From Arachis hypogaea (lineage: Eukaryota > Streptophyta > Magnoliopsida > Fabales > Fabaceae), in NCBI RefSeq assembly GCF_003086295.3, contig NC_092038.1:104563837-104627836 (forward strand): 64,000 nucleotides of DNA. The letters are read 5' to 3'. The notes below the pieces were generated by a model, which searched no databases, was not told where the DNA came from, and was given only the letters and a program-made list of their open reading frames with translations. Shown piece after piece: positions 40,516-52,209 of the stretch. The first letter of the stretch is position 1. Each line of letters begins with the position of its first letter. The position numbers and the translations under genes are program-made.

Positions 40516-42099
40516 TGTAAAACCTGGTTAATTAACGGCTAATTAACCCATAAATGAGAATTTATTCTAGAAAGCCCAAAATGTGATTTTTGTGGCTAAA
40601 TGTGATAGAGGATATTGAGACGAGAATTTTGGTACCAATTTTATAGAATTCGGACCAAGATTGGACCGAACGGGCCAAACTGGGCCAAACGGACCCAAAG
40701 TGGGCCCTTGGCCCAACATAACTAAACCAAAACCCTAGTTTTCAGCACTCTCTCTCCTCACAACACACTCAAACACGCTGAAATTAGAGAGAAAGGGAGG
40801 AAGAACACTCTCTCAAGTTCTCTCCCTTGGTTGATCTTCAAACCACCATAACTTTTGATCTAGAGCTCCGATTGCCGCTCCGTTTGCGGCCACGCGTTCA
40901 CCGCGGAGAGCTCTACAAAACCCATACAATTAATCTTGAGGTAAGCCACATGTTGCTGTTCGAAATTCCAGCCCTTATTTTCGAGTTTCATGGGTGAAAT
41001 GTTGAGATTTTGGGTTCTTTGATGTTATAGGACCCAACTCTCTTGAAGGAGAAGGTTAATCTTGTCTCCTTGGACCTTGGGTGTGGTAAGATTCTCAACC
41101 CTAGTGTATTTTGTTGTTTTATGATGTTTGGGTTTTGAGATGTTGTGTATGGGTATGATGGTTGTGGCTTAGGTTGTGTGTGTGTGGATATTGGAGATTG
41201 ATTGGTGATTTTGAAAAGCTTGGAAAGGGTTTGGTGGTGAAAAATCTGTTCTTGGAGGTGTTGAGGCCTTGAGAGCTTGTGGATAAGTGGTTTGGAAGTG
41301 CTCCGGTGGAGCTTGGAAAAATCGGCTAAGGTATGGTTTCGATTTCCCGTATCTAATATGTAATGTGGTAGGAAATACTTAGGCTAGAGGCCCTAAGATA
41401 GGCATTGAATGGTTGATGTTGTTGAATTATTGATATATATGATGTGGTCATATATGTAATGATGATTAATGATGCCTTGGTGGTATGAGGTATGACAAAT
41501 ATGCATGTTGTGATATATGCTTGATGATTAGTTATGGTTGAATTGTGGGTTGAACCATGTTTATGGTGAGTATGATATTGATTGTGTACAATGATGATTT
41601 AGTGGAATTGGTGTTGTTGATAATTGGCATGAGAAAGAGTATATGATATGTCAATATGTTTAGGTTTGAGCCACTTGGGTGAAGTGGGTTAAAATGATGA
41701 GATAGTGATTCTGTAATTTGTGGTAAAGTCTCAATGTGTGAGTTGAGGAGGCTTGATGTTGAATTTGATATATTTTGATTGATTTCAAAGAAAATGGATG
41801 AAAATGGCATGTTTTGATTGATTTTGAAAAGAGTTGGAAATGGCTTGTTTGAAAATGGCACTTTGTGGTTTTTATGAAAAATATGGTTTTTGGGCATACT
41901 TTAATGGGACATAACTTAGACTACGGATCTCTGTTTTGTGCCAAATCTATTTAGAAATGAAATTGGATCCGGGATGTCCATGCCGTTCGAAGAACGGGTG
42001 AAAAATGATTTAAAATGAGAAAGTTATGTCCGTTGGAAGATTGGGGTTTAAATTGGTGAATTTTGCAGCTTTTAACTTAGAAAATTTTTAGCAGAATGA

Positions 42100-42412
42100 C
42101 CCCTTGCGCGTGGGCGCACTTGGCGTGTGCGCGTCGTTCTTCCCGAAAATGCCATCCACGCGTGAGCGTGATGTGCGCGGGTGCGCCGATTGTGCTGCAC
42201 CCAATGCCCAGCCATTTTCCAGAGAGTTATGCCAGAACTGTGCCAGTGTTGTGCCTGGGGCACGAGAACGCCCACGCGTACGCGTGGTTGACGCGTACGT
42301 GCCGATTGGCAAATTTTTAATCCACGCGTTAGCATGCATGACGCTTGCGCGTCGATGAGTTTTTGAGGCCATCCACGCGTGCGCGTGGAGTGCGCGTACG
42401 TTTGGACCTGTT
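42100..42412. repeat. CpG-dense CGCGT-rich segment in the chromovirus LTR
   Basis: A sharp GC and CpG peak in otherwise AT-rich DNA, with repeated CACGCGT, TGCGCGTGG and ACGCGTACG words. The copy in the 3' LTR is at about 59228-59540 and has lost or moved several CpGs. Frames of 70-110 codons through it on both strands are products of the composition. Confidence 0.75.
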
Positions 42413-42666
42413 TTCATCCCAAAGTTGATTTTTGAGTTTTAAAAGCCAAATTTCATACTTCTAAGCCTCCGATCTCACCACTTATATCTTAAATCAATAT
42501 GACATGCCTAGCTATTAAAAAGGGGCTAGAGAATGAGGTAACTTGCGAGTGAAGCAAGGGAAAAATGAATGATCATTGGGGATCAAGCATGATTATGTGA
42601 GATGCGGAGGATGGTGGTGGAAGTGCTGGTTATGCCATTGGCCGAAGGGCCGTAATTGTTTATATA

Positions 42667-42812
42667 TTGGCTGGTTATGGATTGAACCGTGAGCCGGAAT
42701 AGCTGTGTATGCTATGAATATTGGCTGGTTCTGGACTGAACCATGAGCCGGAATAGCTGTGTATGCTATGAATATTGGCTGGTTATAGATTTAACCGTGA
42801 GCCGGAATGGCT
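42667..42812. repeat. 54-bp tandem repeat (2.7 copies) in the chromovirus LTR
   Basis: Units begin TTGGCTGGTT and contain GAGCCGGAATAGCTGTGTAT, at 42667, 42721 and 42775. The 3' LTR counterpart is 59799-59944. Confidence 0.88.
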
Positions 42813-43347
42813 GATATGGATGTTGATCCATGGATGAGAATTCATGCATGTTTATGCTGAATTATTGATAATTGTGATTTGCACTTCCACTATCGGAGAT
42901 ACGAGTTTCCCTGGGTAGTAGCAGTGGCTAGCCACCACGTGCTCCAGGTTGAGACTTGATACTCTTTTGACCCTATGTCATAAGTGTGGCCGGGCACTGT
43001 GAAAGACCCGGATGAGCTCGCCCCCGTAAATATTCACCAGTGAAGGTGATGGATATAGATGATGATTATGATCAAGTTTATGATGAGTATAACTCGAGTT
43101 GGGGATGCGTGACAGAGGGACAGTCCAATGGTTAGCTACCAGGACTTGTCGGGTTGGTTCTATAACCGACAGATGATATCATCAGCCACTAGGGACGGGC
43201 ATTCATCATATGCATACTATATGAATTGTTTGAGATTGCCTATTTGACTGCACATTACTTGCTAATTGTCTAAATGCTTTACTTGTTCCTATTTGTTTAT
43301 TCCTTGTTTGATATAACTGTGATTGCTACACTATACTCCTGCTGGTG

Positions 43348-43352
43348 GTTTG
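43348..43352. repeat. Target-site duplication of A2 (GTTTG/GTTGG)
   Basis: Left GTTTG (43348-43352) and right GTTGG (52205-52209). The empty site in the 3' LTR at 60480-60484 reads GTTGG, so the left copy has mutated once. Confidence 0.9.
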
Positions 43353-45446
43353 TGATGACAAGTCATCATATACCCATTTTTCAAGCTAATTTCACTTGTT
43401 TTATTAGTCTTTATACACTTTCTTGCATCCTAAGTAAGTGATTTGGAGTGAAAATGCATAACTTCTTTAAATTAAGCAACCACCATGAAATTAATGATAA
43501 CTCATGAGGTTTAAGCTAATTTTAATTGAATTTTAATTGATTTATAAGCCTTATGAATTTAGTGATACTTGGAGTGGTTGTTTTGGTTTATTTTAGGTGA
43601 AGAAAAGAATAAAAGAGAAAAGCGTGGCCTAAGAAAGCGTGACCCAAGGAGAAGGAAGCGTGGTCAAAGGAAGGAAAAGTGTGCCACATGCAATGGGGGA
43701 GGCAAGCATTGCCCTCCACAAGGGCACACTGCCCTCTAGGAGGGCAACATAAGGGAACAAGGCAAAGAAGGCAACTCTGCCCTGCCCACTACAAGGGCAG
43801 AGCACAAATTTGAACCTTGGAATCAAGAAGAAGAAAACGTTGCCCTGCCCTCCACAAGGGCAGTATCGGGCTCACAAGGGGAGAAAATCAAAGGAAAATG
43901 TCTCCAAATGCTTGCCACAAGAGTTGAACACGGGACCATGAGGAAGCAAGGAACTAAGTTCCATTACCGTGCCAAGAAAGCCAAAGAAATTGAAGAGCGT
44001 GTGTTTTTGCCAGGATTCGAACTCGGGACTTCAGTTTGGAAACACTGCCCTGCCCTCCGCGTGGGCAGGGCAGCATTTTGTTGTGGCATGAATCTGGCGC
44101 ACCAAGGCTCAATTCTGGCGCACCACGGCATGATTCTGGCAGCACCAGCACGCACCATCACAATTCTGGCGCACCAACTTTTTCTGCCCTGCCCTCCGCG
44201 AGGACAGGGCAGCGTTCTGCGCACCAAGGCACGATCCTGGCAGCACCAGCGCGCACCACAGCACGATTCTGGCAGCACCAACGCGCACCACATCACAATT
44301 TCTGGCGCACCAATTTTTTCTGCCCTGCCCTCCGCGAGGGCAGGGCAGCATCCTGCGCACCTGCCCGCACCAAGCCGCACCACACATCAATTTTCTGCCC
44401 TGCCCTCCACAAGGGCAGGGCAGCCTCCTGGAAGCTACTCTTTTTGGGCTGAAAATTTAATTAAAATTCCAATTTAATTCATTTCTTCACCAAATCAAAA
44501 GCCCATCCAAATCCCAAAATCCAAGAATAGAAAGTGTATAAATAGGAGCTAGTTTGATGTAATTAGGACCTTTTGCTTTGCTTTTGAATTTTGCACTTTC
44601 TTTGAGCTTTGAATTTTATTTTGCACTTTGGAATTTCTCTTGGTGTCTTCACTGAGATTTCAGAGAATTAGGGAGGAGAATTGATCTCTCTTCTTCCTCG
44701 TTCTTGCTTGGGCATTTTTAATTTTCTTGTTTTGATTCTTGGGTGTTAAGAATTGAGGAAATTCTGTCTCAATCTCCACTCAAGAACTCTTTAGTTTCTT
44801 TTCTGCATAATTGAATCCATTTACATTCTCTTTACTGCTTCTTCTTCAATTCCTTGTCAATTGCTTTGTGAACTTGGATCTGGGAAGGCAAATTGAGATC
44901 TAGGCTCTGCTACCTAGTCTCTGAAGTCCTGAGATCCTAATTTACTTTTGGTTCTTCTGTGAACCCTGCTGCACTTTACTTTCAATTTCTGTTTGAGTTC
45001 TAATTGTTTCTAATTCAATTTCTGCTTTATTAACTGTGGCAATTTAATTTCTCTTTGTTTAGCTTCTGCAATCCCAGTCCTCAAATCCCTTTTATATTCA
45101 AGCAATTTACATTCCTTGCCATTTAAGTTACTGCAATTTACATTTCTTGCACTTTAAGTTTCAGTCATTTACTTTCTTGTTCTTTAAGATTCAGCAAGTT
45201 TATTTACCTGTACTTTAATTTACTGCAATTTTCCCTTCTCCCTTTATATTCCAAGCAATTTAGCTTCTGCTAAATACAACCCACTAAATCAAAACTTGAT
45301 TCGCTTGACTAAATCAACCACTAAACTAAAATTGCTCAATCCTTCAATCCCTGTGGGATCGACCTCACTCATGTGAGTTATTATTACTTGATGCGACCCG
45401 GTACACTTGCCGGTGAGTTTTGTGTTGGATCGTTTTCCACACATCA
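43353..45446 (+). repeat. 5' LTR of A2
   Basis: Begins TGATGACAAGTCATCA, itself an inverted repeat, and ends CACACATCA. Four 29-bp inverted repeats of CTGCCCTGCCCTC/GAGGGCAGGGCAG type lie at about 44045-44424, upstream of TATAAATA at 44537-44544. Terminal hairpins are CTCAC-TCAT-GTGAG (45364-45377) and CCGG-TACACTTG-CCGG (45398-45413). A 189-codon frame (43908-44477) runs through the palindromes and is not considered a gene. Confidence 0.94.
44045..44424. repeat. Four CTGCCCTGCCCTC inverted repeats in the A2 LTR
   Basis: Copies are at about 44045-44073, 44185-44214, 44320-44349 and 44396-44424. Each has arms of up to 13 bp and a 3-4 nt loop. Between them CTGGCGCACCA and CTGGCAGCACCA repeat. 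The 3' LTR copies are at about 50803-51182. Confidence 0.88.
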
Positions 45447-45452
45447 AGTTTT

Positions 45453-45470
45453 TGGCGCCGTTGCCGGGGA
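45453..45470 (+). other. tRNA-Asp primer binding site of A2
   Basis: TGGCGCCGTTGCCGGGGA, six bases after the LTR. Confidence 0.93.
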
Positions 45471-45660
45471 TTGAAATAGATTGACAATGATTAAGTGAAG
45501 TGGAGGTCTAGATCAAGCACTTTTTCTTTTCTGTTATTCTAATTTTGACTAACACACTAACTGTTTGAATTTTTGCTTAAACTAACTAAAACTTCATTCT
45601 AGCTATAGATTGAAGTTTCATTGGTTTTCTGGATCTGTGTGTTTATTGTTGTGTGTTTGT

Positions 45661-47660
45661 ATGTCAGGTACAGGAAGATCTTCCCCTGTCCTCTCTGAAA
45701 TTGACCAAAGAACTCTTCGAAGAATAAGAAGAGCTGAAAGAGGGAAGAACGTTATTGGAGAGGAAGAATCTGAAGAGGAATTCCAAGAAATGGAAGGAGA
45801 TCTCAATCAACCAGGAGAAGGAGCCAACAATAACCAACAACAACGAAGAGTCCTGGCTTCATACACATTTGCAAATGCTAGACACTGTGGAAGTAGCATT
45901 CTTCCTCCTAATGTCAATGCAAACAATTTTGAACTAAAGCTACAACTCATCACTTTGGTTCAAAACAACTGTTCTTTTGGAGGAGGGCCTTTGGAGGACC
46001 CAAATCAACATTTATCTACCTTCTTGAGAATCTGTGACACTGTGAAAACAAAAGGTGTACCTCCCGATAGCTACAAGTTGCTGCTCTTTCCATTTTCTCT
46101 CAGAGATAAAGCCACTCAATGGCTAGAGACCTTTCCAAAAGAAAGCATCAACACTTGGGATGACTTGGTAAGCAAGTTCCTTGCCAAATTTTATCCCCCT
46201 CAAAGAATCTTAAGATTGAAGACTGAGATGCAGACATTCACTCAAATGGAGGCTGAGAACTTATATGAAGCATGGGAAAGATATAAGGCTCTATTGAGGA
46301 AATGCCCACCAGAGATGTTCACTGAGTGGGACAAGCTGCAGAACTTCTATGAGGGACTCACTCTTAAAGCTCAAGAAGCACTTGATCATTCAGCTGGAGG
46401 CTCTTTGCAACTCATGAAAACTACAGAGGAAGCTCAAAACGTCATTGATATGGTGGCCAATAACCAATATTTCTTTGCTCATCAAAGACAACGCCAACCA
46501 TCACAAAGAAGAGGAGTAATGGAGTTGGAAGGAGTGGATTCAATTCTAGCTCAGAACAAGATAATGCAGCAGCAGATTCAACAACAGTTTGAGCAAATGG
46601 CCAAAAGAATTGATGGCTTACAAGTTGCATCAGTGAGTGCCACAAGCCAACCACCAACTACTTGGGTGCAAAGTGAAGAAACTCAAGAGGAGCAACAGCA
46701 AGAGCAAGTCCAGTACATGCACAACCAAAATCCTGGAGCAAATGAAGTCTATGGTGATACTTACAATCCATCTTGGAAGAACCATCCCAACCTCAGATGG
46801 GGAGACACCCATAATCAAAACCAACAGCCATGGCAAAGGAACTCAACACAAAACAATTGGAAAAACACAAACCACAATCCCCAGCCAACACTAACCAAAA
46901 TACATACAGAAAACCACAAAATAATTACCCCAACTCTAACCATTATCCACCCAATAACCACCCAACAAATCAAACCACTTATCATCATCCATCAACACCC
47001 CAAAACCAACCAATCTCACAAGATTCCCAGAGGATCACCAATCTAGAGCTGCTCATGGAAAAGACGATGAAGAACCAAGAATTGACAACAAAGAACCAAG
47101 AAGCTTCCATGAAGAACTTAGAAAGGCAAATTGGGCAAATTTCCAAGCAGATTTCTGTTGAGAAGCCATCAAGTTCACTACCTAGTGACACCATTCCCAA
47201 CCCAAAGGAAGAATGCAAGGTCATTCAACTAAGAAGTGGAAAAGTGTTAGTGGATGGTAACCAAAGAGCAACCAAGAACAATGATAATGAGCCAACAAAG
47301 AATGATGAAGCCATCAACAAGGACATGATAAGCAAGAATGTCCCAGAAAAACTCACAGAGGAAGACAACAAACCACAGAATTTGAAGAAAGGAAAGCAAA
47401 TCATGGAAGAACCAATTCCAAGACAACATCAAGTGGAGAAGAGCTCAACACCACCACTACCATATCCACAAAGATTCCACAAAGAGACGAAGGATCAGCA
47501 TTTTCACAAATTTCTTGAGACTTTCAAGAAGCTGGAAATCAACATACCTTTAGCTGAGGCATTGGAGCAAATGCCTCTGTATGCCAAGTTCTTGAAAGAG
47601 CTCATCAACAAGAAGAGAAGTTGGAGTGAAAAAGAGACAGTAATGCTTAGTGAAGAATGA
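45661..47660 (+). pseudogene. gag: A2 gag and gag-protease linker, with frameshift
   Basis: The start is taken at MSGTGRSSPVLSEID (45661); the frame is open 17 codons earlier. Gag has NFELKLQLITLVQNNC, LFPFSLRDKATQWLE, FYPPQRILRLKTEMQ and DHSAGGSLQLMKTTEEAQ, clearly related to FIDEL and Feral gag. Near 46876-46890 the frame changes by one base: the first frame goes on into nonsense until 47046. The correct continuation (QNTYRKPQNNYPNSNHY, then LERQIGQISKQIS and CKVIQLRSGKVL) is in the next frame from 46830 and runs to a TGA at 47658-47660, where relatives have cysteine (SEECSA). Two lesions therefore break the product. Confidence 0.88.
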
Positions 47661-48521
47661 AGTGCAATCATTAAAAAGGGACTCCCTCCCAAGCTTGAAG
47701 ATCCTGGAGGTTTCTTCCTACCCTGCACTATTGGAAGCCTATTCATCAACAAGGGAATGTGTGATTTAGGAGCAAGCATAAATCTAATCTCATCTTCTTT
47801 AGTGAAAAAGCTTGGCATAGAGGAGGTGAAGCCAATACAGATGTCCTTGGAGTTGGTGGATCAATCAATAGTATATCCTAAAGGGCTGATTGAGAACCTG
47901 TTAGTTAAGGTTGACAAGTTCATATATCCTGCGGATTTTATGGTCCTGGATTCTTCAGAAAATGGAAATGACTCCATAATACTTGGTCGACCATTTTTGG
48001 CCACTGCTAGAGCCATTGTGGATATAGAGCAGGGAGAGTTAACCCTCAGGATGCATGAGGTGAGCATCATCTTGAAAGTCTTTCCAGAATTACAAAGGAA
48101 TGAAGAAACAGGAAAAACAAGTGGTGATCTCCTTCCAAAGCAAGCAACCGACAAGGCAGTAGAACAGAAAAACAAGCTTGTACAAGGAGAAAAAGGAATT
48201 CAAAAGGAAGCAGGGGTGATAAACAAGAAGGAAGGTATCACAACCCAAGTCACTGACAAGAAAGAAAGATCAACAAGAAAGAAAAAGATGAAGAGCAAGA
48301 ACAAGGCTCACAAAGGGTGGAAGAACAAGAAAATTCCAACTGAGGGATTTTCCAAAGGTGACAAAGTACAATTAGTATATCAACAACTAGGAACAGAAGA
48401 TTATTACACTGTCAACCAAATACTTTCTCTTGAGCATATGGAAATTGAGCATCAAGGCAAACAGAGAAAGCTGACAGTGAGAGGTGACAAGTTGAGACAT
48501 CACCAACATCAACCACCCTAA
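47661..48521 (+). pseudogene. A2 protease followed by an integrase-tail-like segment
   Basis: The same frame as the corrected gag continues past the TGA. The protease-like part has GGFFLPCTIGSLFINKGMCD, LGASINLISSSLVKKLG and ILGRPFLATARAIVDIEQG. After a lysine-rich linker (KERSTRKKKMKSKNKAHKGW) comes FSKGDKVQLVYQQLGTED, then YYTVNQILSLEHMEIEHQG and KLTVRGDKLRHH. This parallels the FIDEL integrase end ([37 protein letters not shown]). The intervening RT, RNase H and integrase core are absent. The first ATG in the open part is 47757. Integrase-tail homology is by eye and weaker than the protease call. Confidence 0.8.
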
Positions 48522-48533
48522 AGGGAGTTCAAT

Positions 48534-48580
48534 GTCAAGCTAGTGACAATAAAAGAGCGCTTGTTGGGAGGCAACCCAAC
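48534..48580 (+). other. Twin-hairpin block (A2)
   Basis: GTCA-AGCTAG-TGAC (48534-48547), 15 nt, then GTTGGG-AGGCAA-CCCAAC (48563-48580). Hairpin 2 begins 42 nt after the stop, the same as in FIDEL. Confidence 0.72.
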
Positions 48581-50111
48581 CTGAGGTAGTTTTCTTTCAT
48601 AGCTTTTTCAATAAAAATGTTGAATAATTGGTATGGATCGCAAGGAGCTAAGTTTGGTGTTGCACACCAACACAATTTAAGGGAGAATGAAAGATTCTAA
48701 GTTTGGTGTTTCACCAAAAATATCATTTAAAAACACATTCTCACCTCTTGCATGATGCTAGCTCCAAGCAACCAAACACATTATTCGACTGTTTAATTGC
48801 TTTCTAGTTTTATTTTCATTTACCTTTAGCAAGGACACAGGGTTTCAAATATGGGTAACTTGTTGCATCTAAGACAGTGGCAAACAATTAAGTTTGGTGT
48901 TCACACACCAAAACAATTCCAAGAGCCACACTCCATTTATGTATACTAACCATATAATTAAGGGCTTGAGAAGCAAGCAACTTTGAGAATTATGCAGGAC
49001 ATGAGTCAACAATTGAAGACATTATGCATCCTAACTCAAAGAGAACACAACAGAAGGAAGAATCAAAGGGCTGCAACTTCAAAGGTTGTATCTAAACTTA
49101 ATCCTTGCTGCTGTGAAATGTTTTGAATCTGGAAACCATTGTATATCTTGCTAAAGTTTTTATCTAGTTGCAAGTGAAATTGTTTGTTAAAAATGCTAAA
49201 TCTGCATAATGCTTGTTATCCATCACTTAGCTTTAAATTTTGTTTTGTTTCCCATATGCTTAAATAAAAGAGATTTGTGTGAATTGAAAAGTGAAATATC
49301 CAATGTTGCATAAGTAAGAATGGAAGTTAGTGGTGGTATATGTGTTTGATTAAATGCATAACTCATGAAATAATTGTTGCATAATATCATTCTCATTCAA
49401 ATGTGAGTTAGCTTGCTGTTACAAAGACTCTTATCAATAATGAAAAAGCCCTTGGTAACGAAAACAGAAAGAAAAGGAAGAAGAAAAAGCCAAAATGGCA
49501 AGAAAAACAAAGAATAAAGGTTGGACACCAATAGCTTGGACCCTAAGACATATGCCTGTGGTGTTCTTGTACTAAGATATGCTTGGATGAGTAAATTCTA
49601 AGGGGTATTTTAAAACCCGGTCACTTAGATCAACTGATTTGGGATGGCCAATTGAAAGTCCACAATAAAGAGCAACTTAGATACAGAACATTTAGTTATC
49701 CAAAGAGATGCTGGGCATCAATGATCCTAGGAAGAATTAGTGAGCAATGTGTCTGTGGTGGAAAGATGTTGAGCAAAAGAAAAGAAAATAAAGCCAAAGG
49801 CTATTACTGCAACATTTGACACCAAACCTCAAAAAAAATTAATAAGCTTGTTAAGCATTATAAGCCAAGAAAAGTTAGCAAGGGATTAATAAAAAAAAGT
49901 AGTCTTATAACAGCAAGTTTAGCAAGCCTTTGAAGAAAGATGTATATTATGTAACAGCAACAATAATTGAGTTATCATTGTCTGCATAAAGACTCCATAA
50001 ATCAAGTTCTGCTATATGCCTAATAAGGATATGTGTTCTTTTCTTGTTCATATCATTTACTCTTAGTTTTGATGCTTGCTTGGGGACAAGCAAGATTTAA
50101 GTTTGGTGTTG
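48581..50111 (+). other. A2 3' non-coding region
   Basis: AAGTTTGGTGT occurs at 48650-48660, about 48699 and about 48891. The first and third are followed by ACACCAA-type complements, giving stems of 7-8 bp. A block shared with H lies at about 49520-49740. The hairpin CTTGCTTG-GGGA-CAAGCAAG (50075-50094) and AAGTTTGGTGTTG close the region at the LTR. No third ORF. Confidence 0.75.
50075..50094 (+). other. Hairpin CTTGCTTG/CAAGCAAG beside the A2 3' LTR
   Basis: Eight-bp arms with loop GGGA. The outer pair is C-G, against G-C in FIDEL and Feral. Confidence 0.7.
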
Positions 50112-52204
50112 TGATGACAAGTCATCATATACCCATTTTCAAGCTAATTTCACTTGTTTTATTAGTCTTTATACACTTTCCTGCATCCTAAGTAAGTGAT
50201 TTAGAGTGAAAATGCATAACTTCTTTAAATCAAGCAACCACCATGAAATTAATGATAACTCATGAGGTTTAAGCTAATTTTAATTGAATTTTAATTGATT
50301 TATAAGCCTTATGAATTTAGTGATACTTGGAGTGGTTGTTTTGGTTTATTTTAGGTGAAGAAAAGAATAAAAGAGAAAAGCGTGGCCTAAGAAAGCGTGA
50401 CCCAAGGAGAAGGAAGCGTGGTCAAAGGAAGGAAAAGTGTGCCGCATGCAATGGGGGAGGCAAGCATTGGCCTCCACAAGGGCACACTGCCCTCTAGGAG
50501 GGCAACATAAGGGAACAAGGCAAAGAAGGCAACTCTGCCCTGCCCACTACAAGGGCAGAGCACAAATTTGTACCTTGGAATCAAGAAGAAGAAAACGTTG
50601 CCCTGCCCTCCACAAGGGTAGTATCGGGCTCACAAGGGGAGAAAATCAAAGGAAAATGTCTCCAAATGCTTGCCACAAGAGTTGAACACGGGACCATGAG
50701 GAAGCAAGGAACTAAGTTCCATTACCGTGCCAAGAAAGCCAAAGAAATTGAAGAGCGTGTGTTTCTGCCAGGATTCGAACTCGGGACTTCAGTTTGGAAA
50801 CACTGCCCTGCCCTCCGCGAGGACAGGGCAGCATTTTGTTGTGGCATGAATCTGGCGCACCAAGGCTCAATTCTGGCGCACCACGGCATGATTCTGGCAG
50901 CACCAGCACGCACCATCACAATTCTGGCGCACCAACTTTTTCTGCCCTGCCCTCCGCGAGGACAGGGCAGCGTTCTGCGGACCAAGGCACGATCCTGGCA
51001 GCACCAGCGCGCACCACAGCACGATTCTGGCAGCACCAACGCGCACCACATCACAATTTCTGGCGCACCAATTTTTTCTGCCCTGCCCTCCGCGAGGGCA
51101 GGGCAGCATCCTGCGCACCTGCCCGCACCAAGCCGCACCACACATCAATTTTCTGCCCTGCCCTCCACAAGGGCAGGGCAGCCTCCTGGAAGCTACTCTT
51201 TTTGGGCCGAAAATTTAATTAAAATTCCAATTTAATTCATTTCTTCACCAAATCAAAAGCCCATCCAAATCCCAAAATCCAAGAATAGAAAGTGTATAAA
51301 TAGGAGCTAGTTTGATGTAATTAGGACCTTTTGCTTTGCTTTTGAATTTTGCACTTTCTTTGAGCTTTGAATTTTATTTTGCACTTTGGAACTTCTCTTG
51401 GTGTCTTCACTGAGATTTCAGAGAATTAGGGAGGAGAATTGATCTCTCTTCTTCCTCGTTCTTGCTTGGGAATTTTTAATTTTCTTGTTTTGATTCTTGG
51501 GTGTTAAGAATTGAGGAAATTCTGTCTCAATCTCCACTCAAGAACTCTTTAGTTTCTTTTCTGCATAATTGAATCCATTTACATTCTCTTTACTGCTTCT
51601 TCTTCAATTCCTTGTCAATTGCTTTGTGAACTTGGATCTGGGAAGGCAAATTGAGATCTAGGCTCTGCTACCTAGTCTCTGAAGTCCTGAGATCCTAATT
51701 TACTTTTGGTTCTTCTGTGAACCCTGCTGCACTTTACTTTCAATTTCTGTTTGAGTTCTAATTGTTTCTAATTCAATTTCTGCTTTATTAACTGTGGCAA
51801 TTTAATTTCTCTTTGTTTAGCTTCTGCAATCCCAGTCCTCAAATCCCTTTTATATTCAAGCAATTTACATTCCTTGCCATTTAAGTTACTGTAATTTACA
51901 TTTCATGCACTTTAAGTTTCAGTCATTTACTTTCTTGTTCTTTAAGATTCAGCAAGTTTATTTACCTGTACTTTAATTTACTGTAATTTTCCCTTCTCCC
52001 TTTATATTCCAAGCAATTTAGCTTCTGCTAAATACAACCCACTCAATCAAAACTTGATTCGCTTGACTAAATCAACCACTAAACTAAAATTGCCCAATCC
52101 TTCAATCCCTGTGGGATCGACCTCACTCATGTGAGTTATTATTACTTGATGCGACCCGGTACACTTGCCGGTGAGTTTTGTGTTGGATCGTTTTCCACAC
52201 ATCA
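50112..52204 (+). repeat. 3' LTR of A2
   Basis: 2093 bp, TATAAATA at 51295-51302, ends CACACATCA and is followed by GTTGG. Confidence 0.95.
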
Positions 52205-52209
52205 GTTGG

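Larger units (their letters stand above)
40516..43352 (+). repeat. Chromovirus 5' LTR, first part
   Basis: Matches 57682-60484 with small indels (for example the 25-bp or so segment near 41252 absent from the 3' LTR). It contains a CpG-rich array (42100-42412) and a 54-bp tandem repeat (42667-42812). The short frames in it are not genes. Confidence 0.94.
43353..52204 (+). mobile_element. A2: non-autonomous Athila-type element
   Basis: 8852 bp with LTRs of 2094 and 2093 bp (about 1 percent different by eye), a tRNA-Asp primer site and gag-protease only. The gag-pro frame is followed directly by an integrase-tail-like segment and the twin-hairpin block, as if RT, RNase H and the integrase core had been removed. 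No third ORF is seen. It lies inside the chromovirus 5' LTR, with the uninterrupted sequence preserved in the 3' LTR. Confidence 0.93.

Noticed and set aside
42072..42417. Overlapping frames on both strands in the chromovirus LTR
   Set aside because: Produced by the stop-poor CpG-rich repeat; no domain, and the counterpart at 59204-59549 changes residues freely.
43908..44477. ORF of 189 codons in the A2 LTR, repeated at 50666-51235
   Set aside because: It lies wholly in the LTR and runs through GC-rich inverted repeats; several overlapping frames on both strands are equally long, so composition explains it.
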